A stretch of 64,000 nt of DNA from Caulobacter sp. SLTY (GTDB lineage: Bacteria; Pseudomonadota; Alphaproteobacteria; Caulobacterales; Caulobacteraceae): positions 109,203 to 173,202 of the forward strand of contig NZ_JAAALA010000003.1 of assembly GCF_009905535.1 (NCBI RefSeq). The letters are read 5' to 3'. This document shows, piece after piece, positions 26,035 to 34,405 of this stretch. The position numbers were made by a program, and so were the translations under genes. The notes below the pieces were generated by a model. The model was not told the DNA's origin. It searched no databases and saw only the letters and a list, made by a program, of their open reading frames with translations. Position 1 is the stretch's first letter; the number at the start of each line of letters is the position of its first letter.

Positions 26035-26817
26035 TCAGCCCAGCTCGCGGGAACGGGCGATTGCCGCCGCCACGGCGGATTTGAGCAACGGTTCGAGGCC
26101 ATCCCGCCCCATCAGCACCTTCAGCGCCGCCTCGGTCGTGCCGCCGGGCGAAGTGACCTGGCGGCGAAGCTCGGCCGGCGGGGTGTCGCCGGAGGCCATC
26201 AGGGCGGCGGCCCCGGTCAGGGTCGAGCGGGCCAGATCGGCGGCGGCGGTTGGGCTGAGGCCCGAGGCGACCGCCGCCGCTTCGAGCGCTTCGGCGAAGG
26301 CGTAGAGGTAGGCCGGGCCGGAACCGGAGACCGCCGTGGCGGCATGCATCTGGTCCTCGGCCTGGAGTTCGACGACCCGGCCCAGGGGGTCGAACAAGGC
26401 GTGGGCGCGGGCGCGGGCCTGGGGGTCGGCGGCGCAGAGGCTGATCGTGCCCTGGTTGATGGCCACGGCGGTCGTCGGCATGACGCGGGCGACCCGCAGG
26501 CCGCCGAAGGCCTCGGCGATGGCTTCGGAGGTGACGCCGGCGGCGATGGAGACCACGACGGCGTCGGGGGAGAGGTGAGGCGCGATCTCTGTTGCCACTT
26601 GCCGCCAGATCTGGGGTTTGACGGCGAGCAGGACGGTGCGGCAGGCGGCGAGGTCGGCATCCGGCGGATTGAGGCGGACGCCGGAGAGGTCGGCGTCCGG
26701 ACCGGGGCTGGGGTCACGCACGTAGAGTTCGGAGGGGGAGAAGGTCCCGGCCGTGCGCCACCCCCTGATCATCGCCCCGCCCATACGTCCGACGCCGAGG
26801 ATAAGGAGGGGGGTCAT
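26035..26817 (-). CDS. proC: Pyrroline-5-carboxylate reductase
   Basis: Catalyses the last step of proline synthesis (P5C to proline with NAD(P)H). 260 residues from the ATG at 26815-26817, with AAGGAGGGGGGT just upstream. It has an N-terminal Rossmann motif LGVGRMGGAMIRG, the central VVSIAAGVTSEAIAEAFGG, and the C-terminal signature GSGPAYLYAFAEALEAAAVA with GTTEAAL. Typical length. It lies in a set of minus-strand housekeeping genes with the YbjN-like gene and ubiK. Confidence 0.95.
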   Translation of the reverse strand: MTPLLILGVGRMGGAMIRGWRTAGTFSPSELYVRDPSPGPDADLSGVRLNPPDADLAACRTVLLAVKPQIWRQVATEIAPHLSPDAVVVSIAAGVTSEAIAEAFGGLRVARVMPTTAVAINQGTISLCAADPQARARAHALFDPLGRVVELQAEDQMHAATAVSGSGPAYLYAFAEALEAAAVASGLSPTAAADLARSTLTGAAALMASGDTPPAELRRQVTSPGGTTEAALKVLMGRDGLEPLLKSAVAAAIARSRELG

Positions 26818-27111
26818 GGGGGGATCCTGGGTTGCCAACCTCCCTCCCCTTTATGGGGAGGGACAGCGAGGCGCCAGCCTCGCAGGGTGGGGAAGTCGGG
26901 TGAAGGGCGGCCGAGCGTGGGGGCGTGTAGATCTTCACCCCCTCATTCCGTCATCCTAGGCCTTGTGCCTAGGACCCATGGCTGTGCGAGGCGCGAACTT
27001 ATCCTGAGCGCGCGGCCGCGCGCTCACCCTGATTGATCGTGCAAGCGGATCGATGGGTCCTAGGCACAAGGCCTAGGATGACGGCGTTAGTTTTGACAGG
27101 GCGGGGCGCCC
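26818..27111. other. Intergenic region with two palindromes
   Basis: 294 bases without a supported gene. Near proC is a short hairpin, TCCCTCCCC/GGGGAGGGA (26841-26863), that resembles half of the family B/D repeats. The rest is mostly the palindromic repeat at 26950-27082. Confidence 0.5.
26950..27082. repeat. Intergenic palindromic repeat, family C variant
   Basis: Bounded by GTCATCCTAGGCCTTGTG and the complementary CACAAGGCCTAGGATGAC. The inverted arms run about 30 bases, to CCTAGGACCCAT / ATGGGTCCTAGG. The ends (GTCATCC...GGATGAC) and the GGACCCA core match family C at 2335 and 52972, but the stem sequence differs, with compensating changes on both arms. Confidence 0.8.
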
Positions 27112-27621
27112 TTAAGCCCGGCCGACCGTCTCGAACATGCAGGCGGCCATCGCCTCTTCCGGCGATTTCGCCCCGGCCAGCAGGAAATCGAAGGCCGGGT
27201 AGAAGCGATCGGCGGCTTCCATGGCCACGTCGATCATCGCCGCGGTCTGGCCCGGCGTCGGGCGGTCGCCGCCGAACAGGCCCATGGCGTGGCGAAAGAC
27301 CACCTCGCCGTCATCGGCCCAGATCTCGAAATGGCCCTGCCACAGGCGCTGGTTGACCAGGTTGGAGAGGTCGCAGGCCAGGGAGCGGACCGGCTTGCCG
27401 GCCTTCAGGTCGATGCTGAGGCACAGCTGCAGGCACTCGGCCTCCGGCCGCCAGGCGAACCACAGCTCGTAGTCTTTCCAGTCGCCGGCCAGGGAGAAGG
27501 CGAGGTCGCCGTCCTCGGTGCGGTCGAAGGCCAGGTTTTCCGCCGACAGGACGTGTTCGACCACCTCCAGGGGATCGAGCGCCAGCAGGGCTTCGTCGTC
27601 TTCGGGCGGTGAAATGTCCAT
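27112..27621 (-). CDS. YbjN domain-containing protein
   Basis: 169 residues with an acidic N-terminus (PPEDDEALLALDPLEVVEHVL). It has the YbjN/type III secretion chaperone-like fold pattern (DGDLAFSLAGDWKDYELWFAW, then LSIDLKAGKP) and an even helix near the C-terminus. No signal peptide. The family has been linked to motility and stress phenotypes, but the molecular role is not known. The ATG at 27619-27621 fits the family start better than the upstream in-frame codon. A second, exported YbjN-like protein is at 35168-35674. Confidence 0.8.
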   Translation of the reverse strand: MDISPPEDDEALLALDPLEVVEHVLSAENLAFDRTEDGDLAFSLAGDWKDYELWFAWRPEAECLQLCLSIDLKAGKPVRSLACDLSNLVNQRLWQGHFEIWADDGEVVFRHAMGLFGGDRPTPGQTAAMIDVAMEAADRFYPAFDFLLAGAKSPEEAMAACMFETVGRA

Positions 27622-27757
27622 CGGTCTTACTGTCCTCCGGAGTGCGGGCGGACCATCGCGGCAGCGGCCCCGAATCGCCTGCACTCACAGACCCTAGTGC
27701 GGTTCGCGGTGTTCGTCACAACCGCTTCTTTCAAAGGGGGAAACCCCGCTGCGACAA

Positions 27758-28009
27758 TCACCCGGCAGGCGGTGTTTGCCCGCCAGCCTTCAACGCGGCG
27801 ACCTCGGCGCGCAGGGCCGCGATCTCGGCCTTGAGCGCCTCGAACTCGTCGCGGCGGATCAGGTCCAGCTCGGCGGCGAACTTGTCGCCCTGGGCGCGGA
27901 AGGCGGCCTTGGCCTCCTCGCCGGCGGCCTGGGCAAGGCCCGCCGCGGCCGTGGTCAGCTTGGCGATCTCGTCCAGGAAGGGGTTCTGGGTATGCATGTC
28001 CTGACTCAT
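27758..28009 (-). CDS. ubiK: UbiK/BMFP accessory factor
   Basis: 83 residues: a short N-terminal amphipathic part (NPFLDEIAKLTTAAAGL), then a long coiled coil from about 40 to 75 (FEALKAEIAALRAEVAALKAG). This is the architecture of the BMFP/YqiC family, in which UbiK assists ubiquinone synthesis with UbiJ. Divergent from lgt, as is common in alphaproteobacteria. The start could also be the ATG at 27997. Confidence 0.85.
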   Translation of the reverse strand: MSQDMHTQNPFLDEIAKLTTAAAGLAQAAGEEAKAAFRAQGDKFAAELDLIRRDEFEALKAEIAALRAEVAALKAGGQTPPAG

Positions 28010-28062
28010 ATGGGAAACGTTTGGTGAATGCGAAGGGGATTAGGTAGGACATCCCCAGAATC

Positions 28063-29034
28063 TTGAGCCACGAGGTTAACCCGGTGGAATTCCCCGACTT
28101 CTCCCCCTTCGTCGGGGGCGATAACGCGACCATCACCCTGTTCGGCGCGACGCTGGGCATCCGCTGGTACGCCCTGGCCTACGTGGCGGGCATCCTGCTG
28201 GGCTGGCGCTATGCGGTGGGGCTGGTCAAGAATGCCAAACTCTGGGGCGGCAAGCCGCCGACCGCCACCCAGGCCCAGATCGACGACCTGATCCTGTGGA
28301 TCACCCTGGGGGTCATCCTCGGCGGGCGGCTGGGCTACGTGCTGTTCTACCAGCCGTCGCTGATCTGGCCCGAGCCGCTGAAGATCCTGCGGATCTGGGA
28401 AGGCGGGATGAGTTTCCACGGCGGGCTGCTTGGGGTCGCCGTCGCGCTGATCTGGTTCGCGCGGGCCAACAAGATCGACCTGTTGAAGCTGGCGGACCTG
28501 ACCGCGCCGGCGGTGCCGTTCGGCCTGTTCTTCGGGCGGATCGCCAACTTCATCAACGGCGAGCTGTGGGGCCGGCCGACCGACCTGCCCTGGGGGATCA
28601 CCGGGTTTCCGAATACCAACGATGGTTACGCCCGCCACCCGAGCCAGCTCTATGAGGCCATTCTCGAGGGCCTGGTGCTGTTCATCCTCCTGCGCTGGGC
28701 GACGCACAGCAGGCTGTGGCTGCAGCGGCGCGGCGTGGTCGCGGGGATGTTCCTGACCGGCTATGGCGTCTTCCGGCTGCTGCTGGAGAATACCCGCGAA
28801 CCCGACAGCTTCCTGGCTGAGTTCACCGCCTCCACCGGCGGGATCACCATGGGCATGCTGCTGTCGATCCCGATGCTGCTGGGCGGCGCCTGGCTGATCT
28901 GGCGGGGGATGAAGGAGCCGGTGGTCATCGTGCGCGATGCTCCGGCCGCGCCGGAAGCCCCCAAAGACGCGCCCAAGCCGCCCCGCAAGAGCACACCGAA
29001 GAGCGCCCCAAAGAGCGCCAAGCCCAAGTCATGA
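28063..29034 (+). CDS. lgt: Prolipoprotein diacylglyceryl transferase
   Basis: Inner-membrane enzyme that adds diacylglycerol to the lipobox cysteine of prelipoproteins. About seven TM segments. Signature motifs are IRWYALAYVAGILLGWR, MSFHGGLLGV (catalytic His region), the Lgt signature GRIANFINGELWGR, and RHPSQLYEAILEG. The C-terminus carries a Pro/Lys-rich cytoplasmic tail. The first in-frame start is TTG 28063. GTG at 28084 (VEFPDFSPF) is an equally good alternative because homologues often start near this FPDF. It overlaps the next gene by 4 bases. Confidence 0.95.
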   Translation: MSHEVNPVEFPDFSPFVGGDNATITLFGATLGIRWYALAYVAGILLGWRYAVGLVKNAKLWGGKPPTATQAQIDDLILWITLGVILGGRLGYVLFYQPSLIWPEPLKILRIWEGGMSFHGGLLGVAVALIWFARANKIDLLKLADLTAPAVPFGLFFGRIANFINGELWGRPTDLPWGITGFPNTNDGYARHPSQLYEAILEGLVLFILLRWATHSRLWLQRRGVVAGMFLTGYGVFRLLLENTREPDSFLAEFTASTGGITMGMLLSIPMLLGGAWLIWRGMKEPVVIVRDAPAAPEAPKDAPKPPRKSTPKSAPKSAKPKS

Positions 29035-30074
29035 GCCTGAAAGACCGGCTGAAAGCCGAGATCGCCCAGGGCGGGCCGATCCCGGTCGCCGACTACATGG
29101 TCCGCTGCCTGCACGACCCGCGTGATGGCTACTACGCCACCCGCCCGGCGATCGGCGGCGGCGGCGATTTCGTCACCGCCCCGATGGTCAGCCAGATGTT
29201 CGGGGAACTGATCGGCCTGTGGTGCGTGGAGACCTGGGCGCGGCTGGGCCGGCCCGAGCGGTTCCGGCTGGTCGAGATGGGCCCCGGTGACGGGACTCTG
29301 ATGAGCGACCTGCTGCGGGCGGTGAAGCTGGCCCCGGAGTTCACGGCGGCGGCCGACCTCTGGCTGGTCGAGACCTCCGATCCGCTGAAGGCGGCGCAGG
29401 GGGAGAAACTGTCGGGCGCCCAATGGGCCGACACGCTGGACGGCGTGCCGGACGGCGCGCCGGTGATCCTGGTGGCCAACGAGCTGTTCGACTGCCTGCC
29501 GATCCGCCAGTTCGTGCAGACCCCCGGCGGCTGGGTCGAGCGTCTGGTCGGCCTGACTCCGGACGGCGAGCTGACCTTCGGCCTGGCGCCCAGCGAGCAT
29601 GGCCAGGCGCCGGAAGACGGCGCCATGGTGCTGGAGGTTTCCCCGGCCCAGGAAGCCCTGGCGGCGGCGTTGGCCGAGCGGGTGACGCGCGATGGGGGCG
29701 CCGCTCTGGTCATCGATTACGGCCGCGACCAGCCCGAATTCGGCGACACCCTTCAGGCGCTGAAGGGCCATGAGAAGCTGGGGCCGCTGGACGCGCCGGG
29801 GATGAGCGACCTGACCGCCCACGTCGATTTCCCTGCCCTGTTGACCGCCGCCCGCGAGGCCGGCGCCGAGACGGCCGGGCCGGTCCCCCAGGGCCTGTTC
29901 CTGGGCCGGCTGGGCATCCAGCATCGCGCCGAGGCGCTTATCGCGGCCCGGCCGGACCGGTCGATGGTGGTGGGACGGCAGCTGGCGAGGCTGGTGGCCC
30001 CGGACCAGATGGGTGAGTTGTTCAAGGCGATGTGCATCGCCCAGCCGGGGTTCGCGGCGCCGGGGTTCGAGTAG
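29031..30074 (+). CDS. MidA/NDUFAF7-type SAM-dependent protein-arginine methyltransferase
   Basis: 347 residues of the DUF185 (MidA/NDUFAF7) family. In mitochondria the homologue methylates an arginine of complex I subunit NDUFS2 during assembly, so a role in complex I biogenesis is an inference here. Motifs are the N-terminal MVRCLHDPRDGYYATRPAIGG.. region, the SAM-binding LVEMGPGDGTLMSDLLRA, NELFDCLPIRQF, and ALVIDYG. The ATG overlaps the lgt stop (ATGA), so the two genes are coupled. Confidence 0.9.
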   Translation: MSLKDRLKAEIAQGGPIPVADYMVRCLHDPRDGYYATRPAIGGGGDFVTAPMVSQMFGELIGLWCVETWARLGRPERFRLVEMGPGDGTLMSDLLRAVKLAPEFTAAADLWLVETSDPLKAAQGEKLSGAQWADTLDGVPDGAPVILVANELFDCLPIRQFVQTPGGWVERLVGLTPDGELTFGLAPSEHGQAPEDGAMVLEVSPAQEALAAALAERVTRDGGAALVIDYGRDQPEFGDTLQALKGHEKLGPLDAPGMSDLTAHVDFPALLTAAREAGAETAGPVPQGLFLGRLGIQHRAEALIAARPDRSMVVGRQLARLVAPDQMGELFKAMCIAQPGFAAPGFE

Positions 30075-30082
30075 GCGATGCT

Positions 30083-30106
30083 CTCCGCCCCCGCGAGGGG
30101 GCGGAG
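30083..30106 (+). terminator. GC-rich hairpin after the methyltransferase gene
   Basis: Perfect 10-bp arms CTCCGCCCCC / GGGGGCGGAG with loop GCGA, 9 bases after the stop at 30074. No T-run follows, so it may act as a processing/stability hairpin or a Rho-assisted stop. Further GC-rich symmetry, for example around CTCCCCCATCTGCGATGGGG near 30212-30235, suggests a decayed palindromic repeat fills the gap to 30300. Confidence 0.5.
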
Positions 30107-30305
30107 GACGGTTCGGAGCTTGAGCGACGGACCAGGAGGCGGGGCAGCGCCGGCGGTTGAGAGGTTTCTCCTGAACCGGCTCGGTTTGGCTCGCTTGCAG
30201 CGCTCGCCAAAGCCACTCCCCCATCTGCGATGGGGAGAGCGACGCTCTTCAACGCCGGGCCATGTCAAACACGAGGCGATTGACGGACACCGTTCGTTCA
30301 AATAA

Positions 30306-30325
30306 ATAACTGACCGGTCAGTTAT
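30306..30325. promoter_or_regulatory. TetR-type operator, perfect 20-bp palindrome
   Basis: ATAACTGACCGGTCAGTTAT is a perfect palindrome ending 13 bases before the ATG of the TetR gene at 30339. TGACCGGTCA cores are typical of TetR/AcrR operators. It most likely mediates autorepression and induction of the efflux operon. Confidence 0.88.
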
Positions 30326-30338
30326 CAACGAGCCCACC

Positions 30339-30977
30339 ATGCTCCAACCCGGTCCCCCGAAGTTCCAGCGGCGCAAGGAAGACCGCCCCGGCGAGATCGT
30401 TTCGGCGGCCCTGGGGGTCTTCTCCGAAAAGGGTTTCGCCGCCGCCAGGCTGGACGAGATCGCCCGGCGGGCCGGTGTCTCAAAGGGCGCCCTCTATCTC
30501 TATTTCGAGACCAAGGAGGAGCTGTTCCACGCGGTGGTGAAGAGCGCCATTTCGCCGAATCTGGCCATGGTCCGCGAGCGGCTGGAGGCCTTTCCCGGCC
30601 CGTTCGGGGGCCTTCTGGAGGTGTTCCTGCCGACCATCGCCCAGGTGATAGCCACCTCGGCGGTGGCGCCGATCGGCAAGATGGTGATCGGCGAGGGACG
30701 GAATTTTCCGGAGCTGGCGCGCTACTGGCACGAGGAGCTGGTCGCCCCGATGATCGGCCTGGTCAGCGGCCTGATCGCCAAGGCCCAGGCGCGGGGCGAG
30801 GTCCGGGCGGGCGATCCGCGCCTGTTCGCCGCCCAGATCATGGCCCCCTTCCTGATGGCGGTGCTATGGCGCGAGACCTTCGTGCCCGTCGGCGCCGAAC
30901 CCTTCGACGTCCAGGCCCTGGCGGCGCAGCACCTGACCGTCCTCAAGGCCGGACTGCTGATCGGAGAGAAGGCATGA
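30339..30977 (+). CDS. TetR/AcrR-family repressor of the adjacent efflux operon
   Basis: 212 residues. The N-terminal HTH at about 20-65 (ILGVFSEKGF-like; ARLDEIARRAGVSKGALYLYFETKEELF) is the TetR hallmark. The C-terminal ligand domain at 80-200 resembles the AefR-like group and is all-helical. It is the first gene of a cassette with HlyD, ABC ATPase and permease. Its stop overlaps the HlyD start by 4 bases, and a perfect operator palindrome precedes it. The inducer is unknown but probably a pump substrate. Confidence 0.92.
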   Translation: MLQPGPPKFQRRKEDRPGEIVSAALGVFSEKGFAAARLDEIARRAGVSKGALYLYFETKEELFHAVVKSAISPNLAMVRERLEAFPGPFGGLLEVFLPTIAQVIATSAVAPIGKMVIGEGRNFPELARYWHEELVAPMIGLVSGLIAKAQARGEVRAGDPRLFAAQIMAPFLMAVLWRETFVPVGAEPFDVQALAAQHLTVLKAGLLIGEKA

Positions 30978-31951
30978 AACGCCCACCCCTGAAGGTGATC
31001 GTGGCGGTCGCGGTGCTGGCGACGGCCGGGCTGGCGACCTGGCTGCTCTGGCCCAAGGAAGGCGAAGCCGGGCTGACCGGCTACGTCGAGGGCCAGACCC
31101 TGTATTTCGCGGCGCCGACTTCCGGAGCCCTCACTCGGCTTAACGTCGAGCGAGGCCAGCGGGTGGCGGCGGGGACCCTGCTGTTCGAGGTGGATAGCGG
31201 TACGGCCCTGGCCCAGGAGCGACAGGCGGAGGCCGCCGCCCGGGCGGCCCGGGCGCGGGCCGAGGATGCCTTGAAGGGCCAGCGGCCGCAGGAGCTGGCG
31301 GTGTTCGCCGCCCAGCGCGCCTCGGCGAAAGCCCAGCTCGACCAGGCCGAGGCCGAGTACCGCCGGGTGCAGACCCTGGCGGCCAAGGGCATCTATGCGC
31401 CGGCGCGACTGGATCAGGCGCGGGCCAGCGTCGGGGTGGCGCGGGCGCAGTACCAGGAAACCCTGCGGCGGCTGGAGGTGGCCGAGCTGGGGGCGCGGGA
31501 GGACCAGGCGCGGGCGGCGGCGGCCGATGCGGAGCGGGCGCGGGCCGGTGTGAGCGAGGCCGATGTGCGGACCCGCCAGCTGGCGCCCGTCGCCCCCGCG
31601 GCGGGGCGGATCGAGGACGTCTTCTACCGCCCCGGCGAATGGGCCGTGGCCAACAGTCCGGTGGTGGCCCTGCTGCCCGATGCGCGGGTGAAGCTGAAGT
31701 TCTTCGTCGCCGAGACGGAGGTGACCCGCTATCGGCCCGGAACGCGGGTGCGGTTCTTCTGCGACGGCTGCCGGGGTGGAGAGGCGCGGGTCGTCTATGT
31801 CAGCCCGCGGCCGGAGTTCACCCCGCCGGTGATCTACAGCCGGGGCAACCGGGAGCGGCTGGTGTTCCTGGTCGAGGCGACGCCGGAGCGGCCGGCGGAG
31901 TTGGCGCCGGGCCAGCCGGTGGAGATCGCGCGGTTGGGGGATGGGAAGTGA
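30974..31951 (+). CDS. HlyD-family periplasmic adaptor of an ABC efflux pump
   Basis: 325 residues. An N-terminal TM anchor at about 8-27 precedes a lipoyl/biotinyl half-domain (YVEGQTLYFAAPTSGALTRL), a long coiled-coil hairpin at about 80-200 rich in Ala/Arg/Glu, the second lipoyl half (APAAGRIEDVFYRPGEW) and a beta-barrel end. This is the YhiI/YbhG type of membrane fusion protein, linking the inner-membrane transporter to an outer-membrane channel. No TolC-like gene is in the cassette. The start overlaps tetR. Confidence 0.92.
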   Translation: MKRPPLKVIVAVAVLATAGLATWLLWPKEGEAGLTGYVEGQTLYFAAPTSGALTRLNVERGQRVAAGTLLFEVDSGTALAQERQAEAAARAARARAEDALKGQRPQELAVFAAQRASAKAQLDQAEAEYRRVQTLAAKGIYAPARLDQARASVGVARAQYQETLRRLEVAELGAREDQARAAAADAERARAGVSEADVRTRQLAPVAPAAGRIEDVFYRPGEWAVANSPVVALLPDARVKLKFFVAETEVTRYRPGTRVRFFCDGCRGGEARVVYVSPRPEFTPPVIYSRGNRERLVFLVEATPERPAELAPGQPVEIARLGDGK

Positions 31952-31981
31952 CAGCCTGGTCCCTCAGGCCGCTGGGCAAGA

Positions 31982-32094
31982 GCGCCCCCCTCCCTGAGGG
32001 AGGGGGTAGGGGGAGGGTTTACGCTGCCGACACCGTAAACCCTCTCCCTCCCACCGCTTCGCGGCGGGCCCCTCCCTCTCCCTCAGGGAGAGGG
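31982..32094. repeat. Intergenic palindromic repeat, family B, copy 1 (inside the efflux operon)
   Basis: About 113 bp. Left arm CCCCCCTCCCTGAGGGAGGG, core GGGTTTACG-CTGCCGACAC-CGTAAACCC, right arm with CCACCGCTTCGCGGCGGG and CTCCCTCAGGGAG. The whole element matches 57811-57923 in inverse orientation except that the core loop is not inverted. It sits between hlyD and the ABC ATPase gene. Confidence 0.88.
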
Positions 32095-32132
32095 ACATTG
32101 GCGAATAGGATGGAAGAATCCGGAGCGGCCCC

Positions 32133-33044
32133 ATGACCGCCCCCGCCATCGATGTGCGGGGCCTGAACAGGTCTTTCGGCGACAAGCATGTCGTCCGCGA
32201 CCTCGATATCGCGGTGCAGGCCGGGAAGGTGACCGGGTTCCTCGGGCCGAACGGGTCGGGCAAGACCACGACCATGCGGATGCTGTGCGGCCTCTTGACC
32301 CCCGACAGCGGCGAGGGGGTGGTGCTGGGGCTGGACTTCCGGGAGCAGGCGCGGGCGATCAAGCGGCGCACAGGCTACATGACCCAGAAGTTCTCGCTCT
32401 ATGAGGACCTGACCATCGCCGAGAACCTGGAGTTCACCGCCCGGGTCTACGGCATGGACGATCGGCGCCGGCGGGTGAACGAGGCGCTGGACAAGCTGGG
32501 CCTGGCCTCGCGGCGCAGCCAGCCGGCGGGGGCGCTGTCCGGCGGCTGGAAGCAGCGTCTGGCTCTGGCGGCCGCGACGATGCATGAGCCGGACCTGCTG
32601 CTGCTCGACGAGCCGACGGCCGGGGTCGATCCCAAGGCGCGGCGGGAGTTCTGGGACGAGATTCACGGCCTGGCCGCCGCCGGGCTGACCGTCATGGTCT
32701 CCACCCACTACATGGACGAGGCCGAGCGCTGCCACGACATCGCCTATATCGCCTATGGCCGGCTGATGGCCCGGGGGACGATCCCCGAGTTGATCGAGGG
32801 CTCGCACCTGATCACCTTCCGCGCCGACGGCGCCGACCGGCTGGCCGGTGAGTTGGCCGCAAAGCCCGGCGTCGAGATGGCCGCCCCGTTCGGCTCGGCC
32901 CTGCATGTCAGCGGGACGGATCGCGCGGCGCTGGAGGCCGCCATCGCCCCCTATCGCGACCGCTTCGCCTGGAGCGAGGTGCGGCCAACCATCGAGGACG
33001 TGTTCATCCACCTGATGAACCGGGCCGAGGACAACTTTCGATGA
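32133..33044 (+). CDS. ABC transporter ATP-binding protein (efflux cassette)
   Basis: 303 residues. Walker A FLGPNGSGKTTTMRML near residue 35, Q-loop MTQKFSLYEDL, signature ALSGGWKQRL, Walker B LLLLDEPTAGVDP, and H-loop VSTHYMD. The C-terminal extension is typical of ABC-2 drug/export ATPases (YbhF, NodI-like). A single nucleotide-binding domain is present, so it acts as a homodimer. The permease start overlaps its stop (ATGA). Confidence 0.95.
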   Translation: MTAPAIDVRGLNRSFGDKHVVRDLDIAVQAGKVTGFLGPNGSGKTTTMRMLCGLLTPDSGEGVVLGLDFREQARAIKRRTGYMTQKFSLYEDLTIAENLEFTARVYGMDDRRRRVNEALDKLGLASRRSQPAGALSGGWKQRLALAAATMHEPDLLLLDEPTAGVDPKARREFWDEIHGLAAAGLTVMVSTHYMDEAERCHDIAYIAYGRLMARGTIPELIEGSHLITFRADGADRLAGELAAKPGVEMAAPFGSALHVSGTDRAALEAAIAPYRDRFAWSEVRPTIEDVFIHLMNRAEDNFR

Positions 33045-34177
33045 ATGGCCCCTCCTTGTCCGGGCAGCGCATCCTGGCGGTGCTGATCAAGGAGTTCATC
33101 CAGCTCACCCGCGACCGGCTGACCTATGCGATGATCCTGGCCGTGCCGATCATGCAGCTGCTGCTGTTCGGCTATGCCATCAACAACGACCCCAAAAACC
33201 TGCCGGCCATCGTGCTGGACCAGGACCGCAGCGCCTTCAGCCGATCGGTGCTGAGCGCGCTCGACAATACCGACTACTTCCGCTTCGTGGCCGAGGCCCG
33301 CTCGCCCGCCGAGCTCGATGCCGCCATCGAGGAGGGCCGCGCTCAGTTCGCCATCACCATCCCCCAGGACTTTGGCCGCCGGGTGGTGCGGGGCGATGCG
33401 GCGCAGGTGCTGATCGAGGCGGACGCCTCGGACCCGACGACCGTCGGCGGCGCCGTGGCGGCGGTGTCGGGGCTGACCAACACGGCCTTGAGCCATGACC
33501 TGAAAGGGCCGCTGGTCGGACGGGCCGGGGCCGCGCCGTTCGAGGTGGTCGTCCACCGGCGCTATAATCCGGAGAACATCACGGCGTTGAACATCGTGCC
33601 CGGCCTGCTGGGCATCGTGCTGTCCATGACCCTGGTCATGATGACCGCCTTGGCCCTGACCCGCGAGCGAGAACGGGGGACGATGGAGACCCTTCTGTCC
33701 ACCCCTGTCGAGCCACTTGAGGTGATGGTCGGCAAGCTGGCGCCCTATGTCGGGATCGGGCTGATCCAGACGGCGATCATCCTGATCCTGGCGCGGATCC
33801 TGTTCCAGGTGCCCTTCGTCGGCGGCTGGGGCGCGCTGACGCTTGGGGTCGTGCTGTTCATCGTCGGCAGTCTCAGCCTCGGCTTCCTGTTCTCCACCCT
33901 GGCCAAGAGCCAGCTGCAGGCCATGCAGATGAGCGTCTTCTACCTCCTTCCCTCCCTGCTGCTGTCGGGCTTCATGTTCCCCTTCCGCGGCATGCCCGCC
34001 TGGGCCCAAGCCCTCGGCGAAGCCATCCCCGTCACCCACTTCCTGAGGATCGTCCGGGGGGCGCTGCTCAAGGGGGTGGGCATCGAGCACGCCTGGGGGA
34101 GCCTGCTGGCCCTGACCCTGTTTGTGGCGGTGGTCACGGGGTTGGCGATGAGCCGGTATCGGACGACGCTTGACTAA
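33041..34177 (+). CDS. ABC-2 type permease (efflux cassette)
   Basis: 378 residues. TM1 is near residues 25-45 (YAMILAVPIMQLLLFGYAI). A large extracytoplasmic domain at about 50-180 (VLDQDRSAFSRSVLSAL onward) is followed by five TM segments at 180-375. This matches the ABC2_membrane_3 family (YbhS/YbhR/YhhJ). YbhFSR systems usually have two permeases; only one is present here, so the pump probably uses a permease homodimer. Confidence 0.93.
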   Translation: MNGPSLSGQRILAVLIKEFIQLTRDRLTYAMILAVPIMQLLLFGYAINNDPKNLPAIVLDQDRSAFSRSVLSALDNTDYFRFVAEARSPAELDAAIEEGRAQFAITIPQDFGRRVVRGDAAQVLIEADASDPTTVGGAVAAVSGLTNTALSHDLKGPLVGRAGAAPFEVVVHRRYNPENITALNIVPGLLGIVLSMTLVMMTALALTRERERGTMETLLSTPVEPLEVMVGKLAPYVGIGLIQTAIILILARILFQVPFVGGWGALTLGVVLFIVGSLSLGFLFSTLAKSQLQAMQMSVFYLLPSLLLSGFMFPFRGMPAWAQALGEAIPVTHFLRIVRGALLKGVGIEHAWGSLLALTLFVAVVTGLAMSRYRTTLD

Positions 34178-34182
34178 AAGGT

Positions 34183-34356
34183 TTCGCCTCTGGGCTCCCT
34201 TCTCCCCTTGTGGGAGAAGGTGGCGCGAAGCGCCGGATGAGGGGTCGATGGCTCTTCAAGCTGCGAAGAGGCGGTTGCGACAGGCCGCGTCGCAGGCCGG
34301 TGCGCCCCCTCATCCGTCGGCTTCGCCGACACCTTCTCCCGCGAGGGGAGAAGGGA
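34183..34356. repeat. Intergenic palindromic repeat, family A, copy 2
   Basis: Same 174-bp length and orientation as the copy at 18628-18801. Flanks and stems are nearly identical; the central about 45 bases are diverged. It lies between the efflux permease and pgeF. Confidence 0.88.
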
Positions 34357-34405
34357 CCGCTCGCGGCGACTCCCTAGGCGTCCGCGCCTGCGTTATCTAA
34401 AGCGT

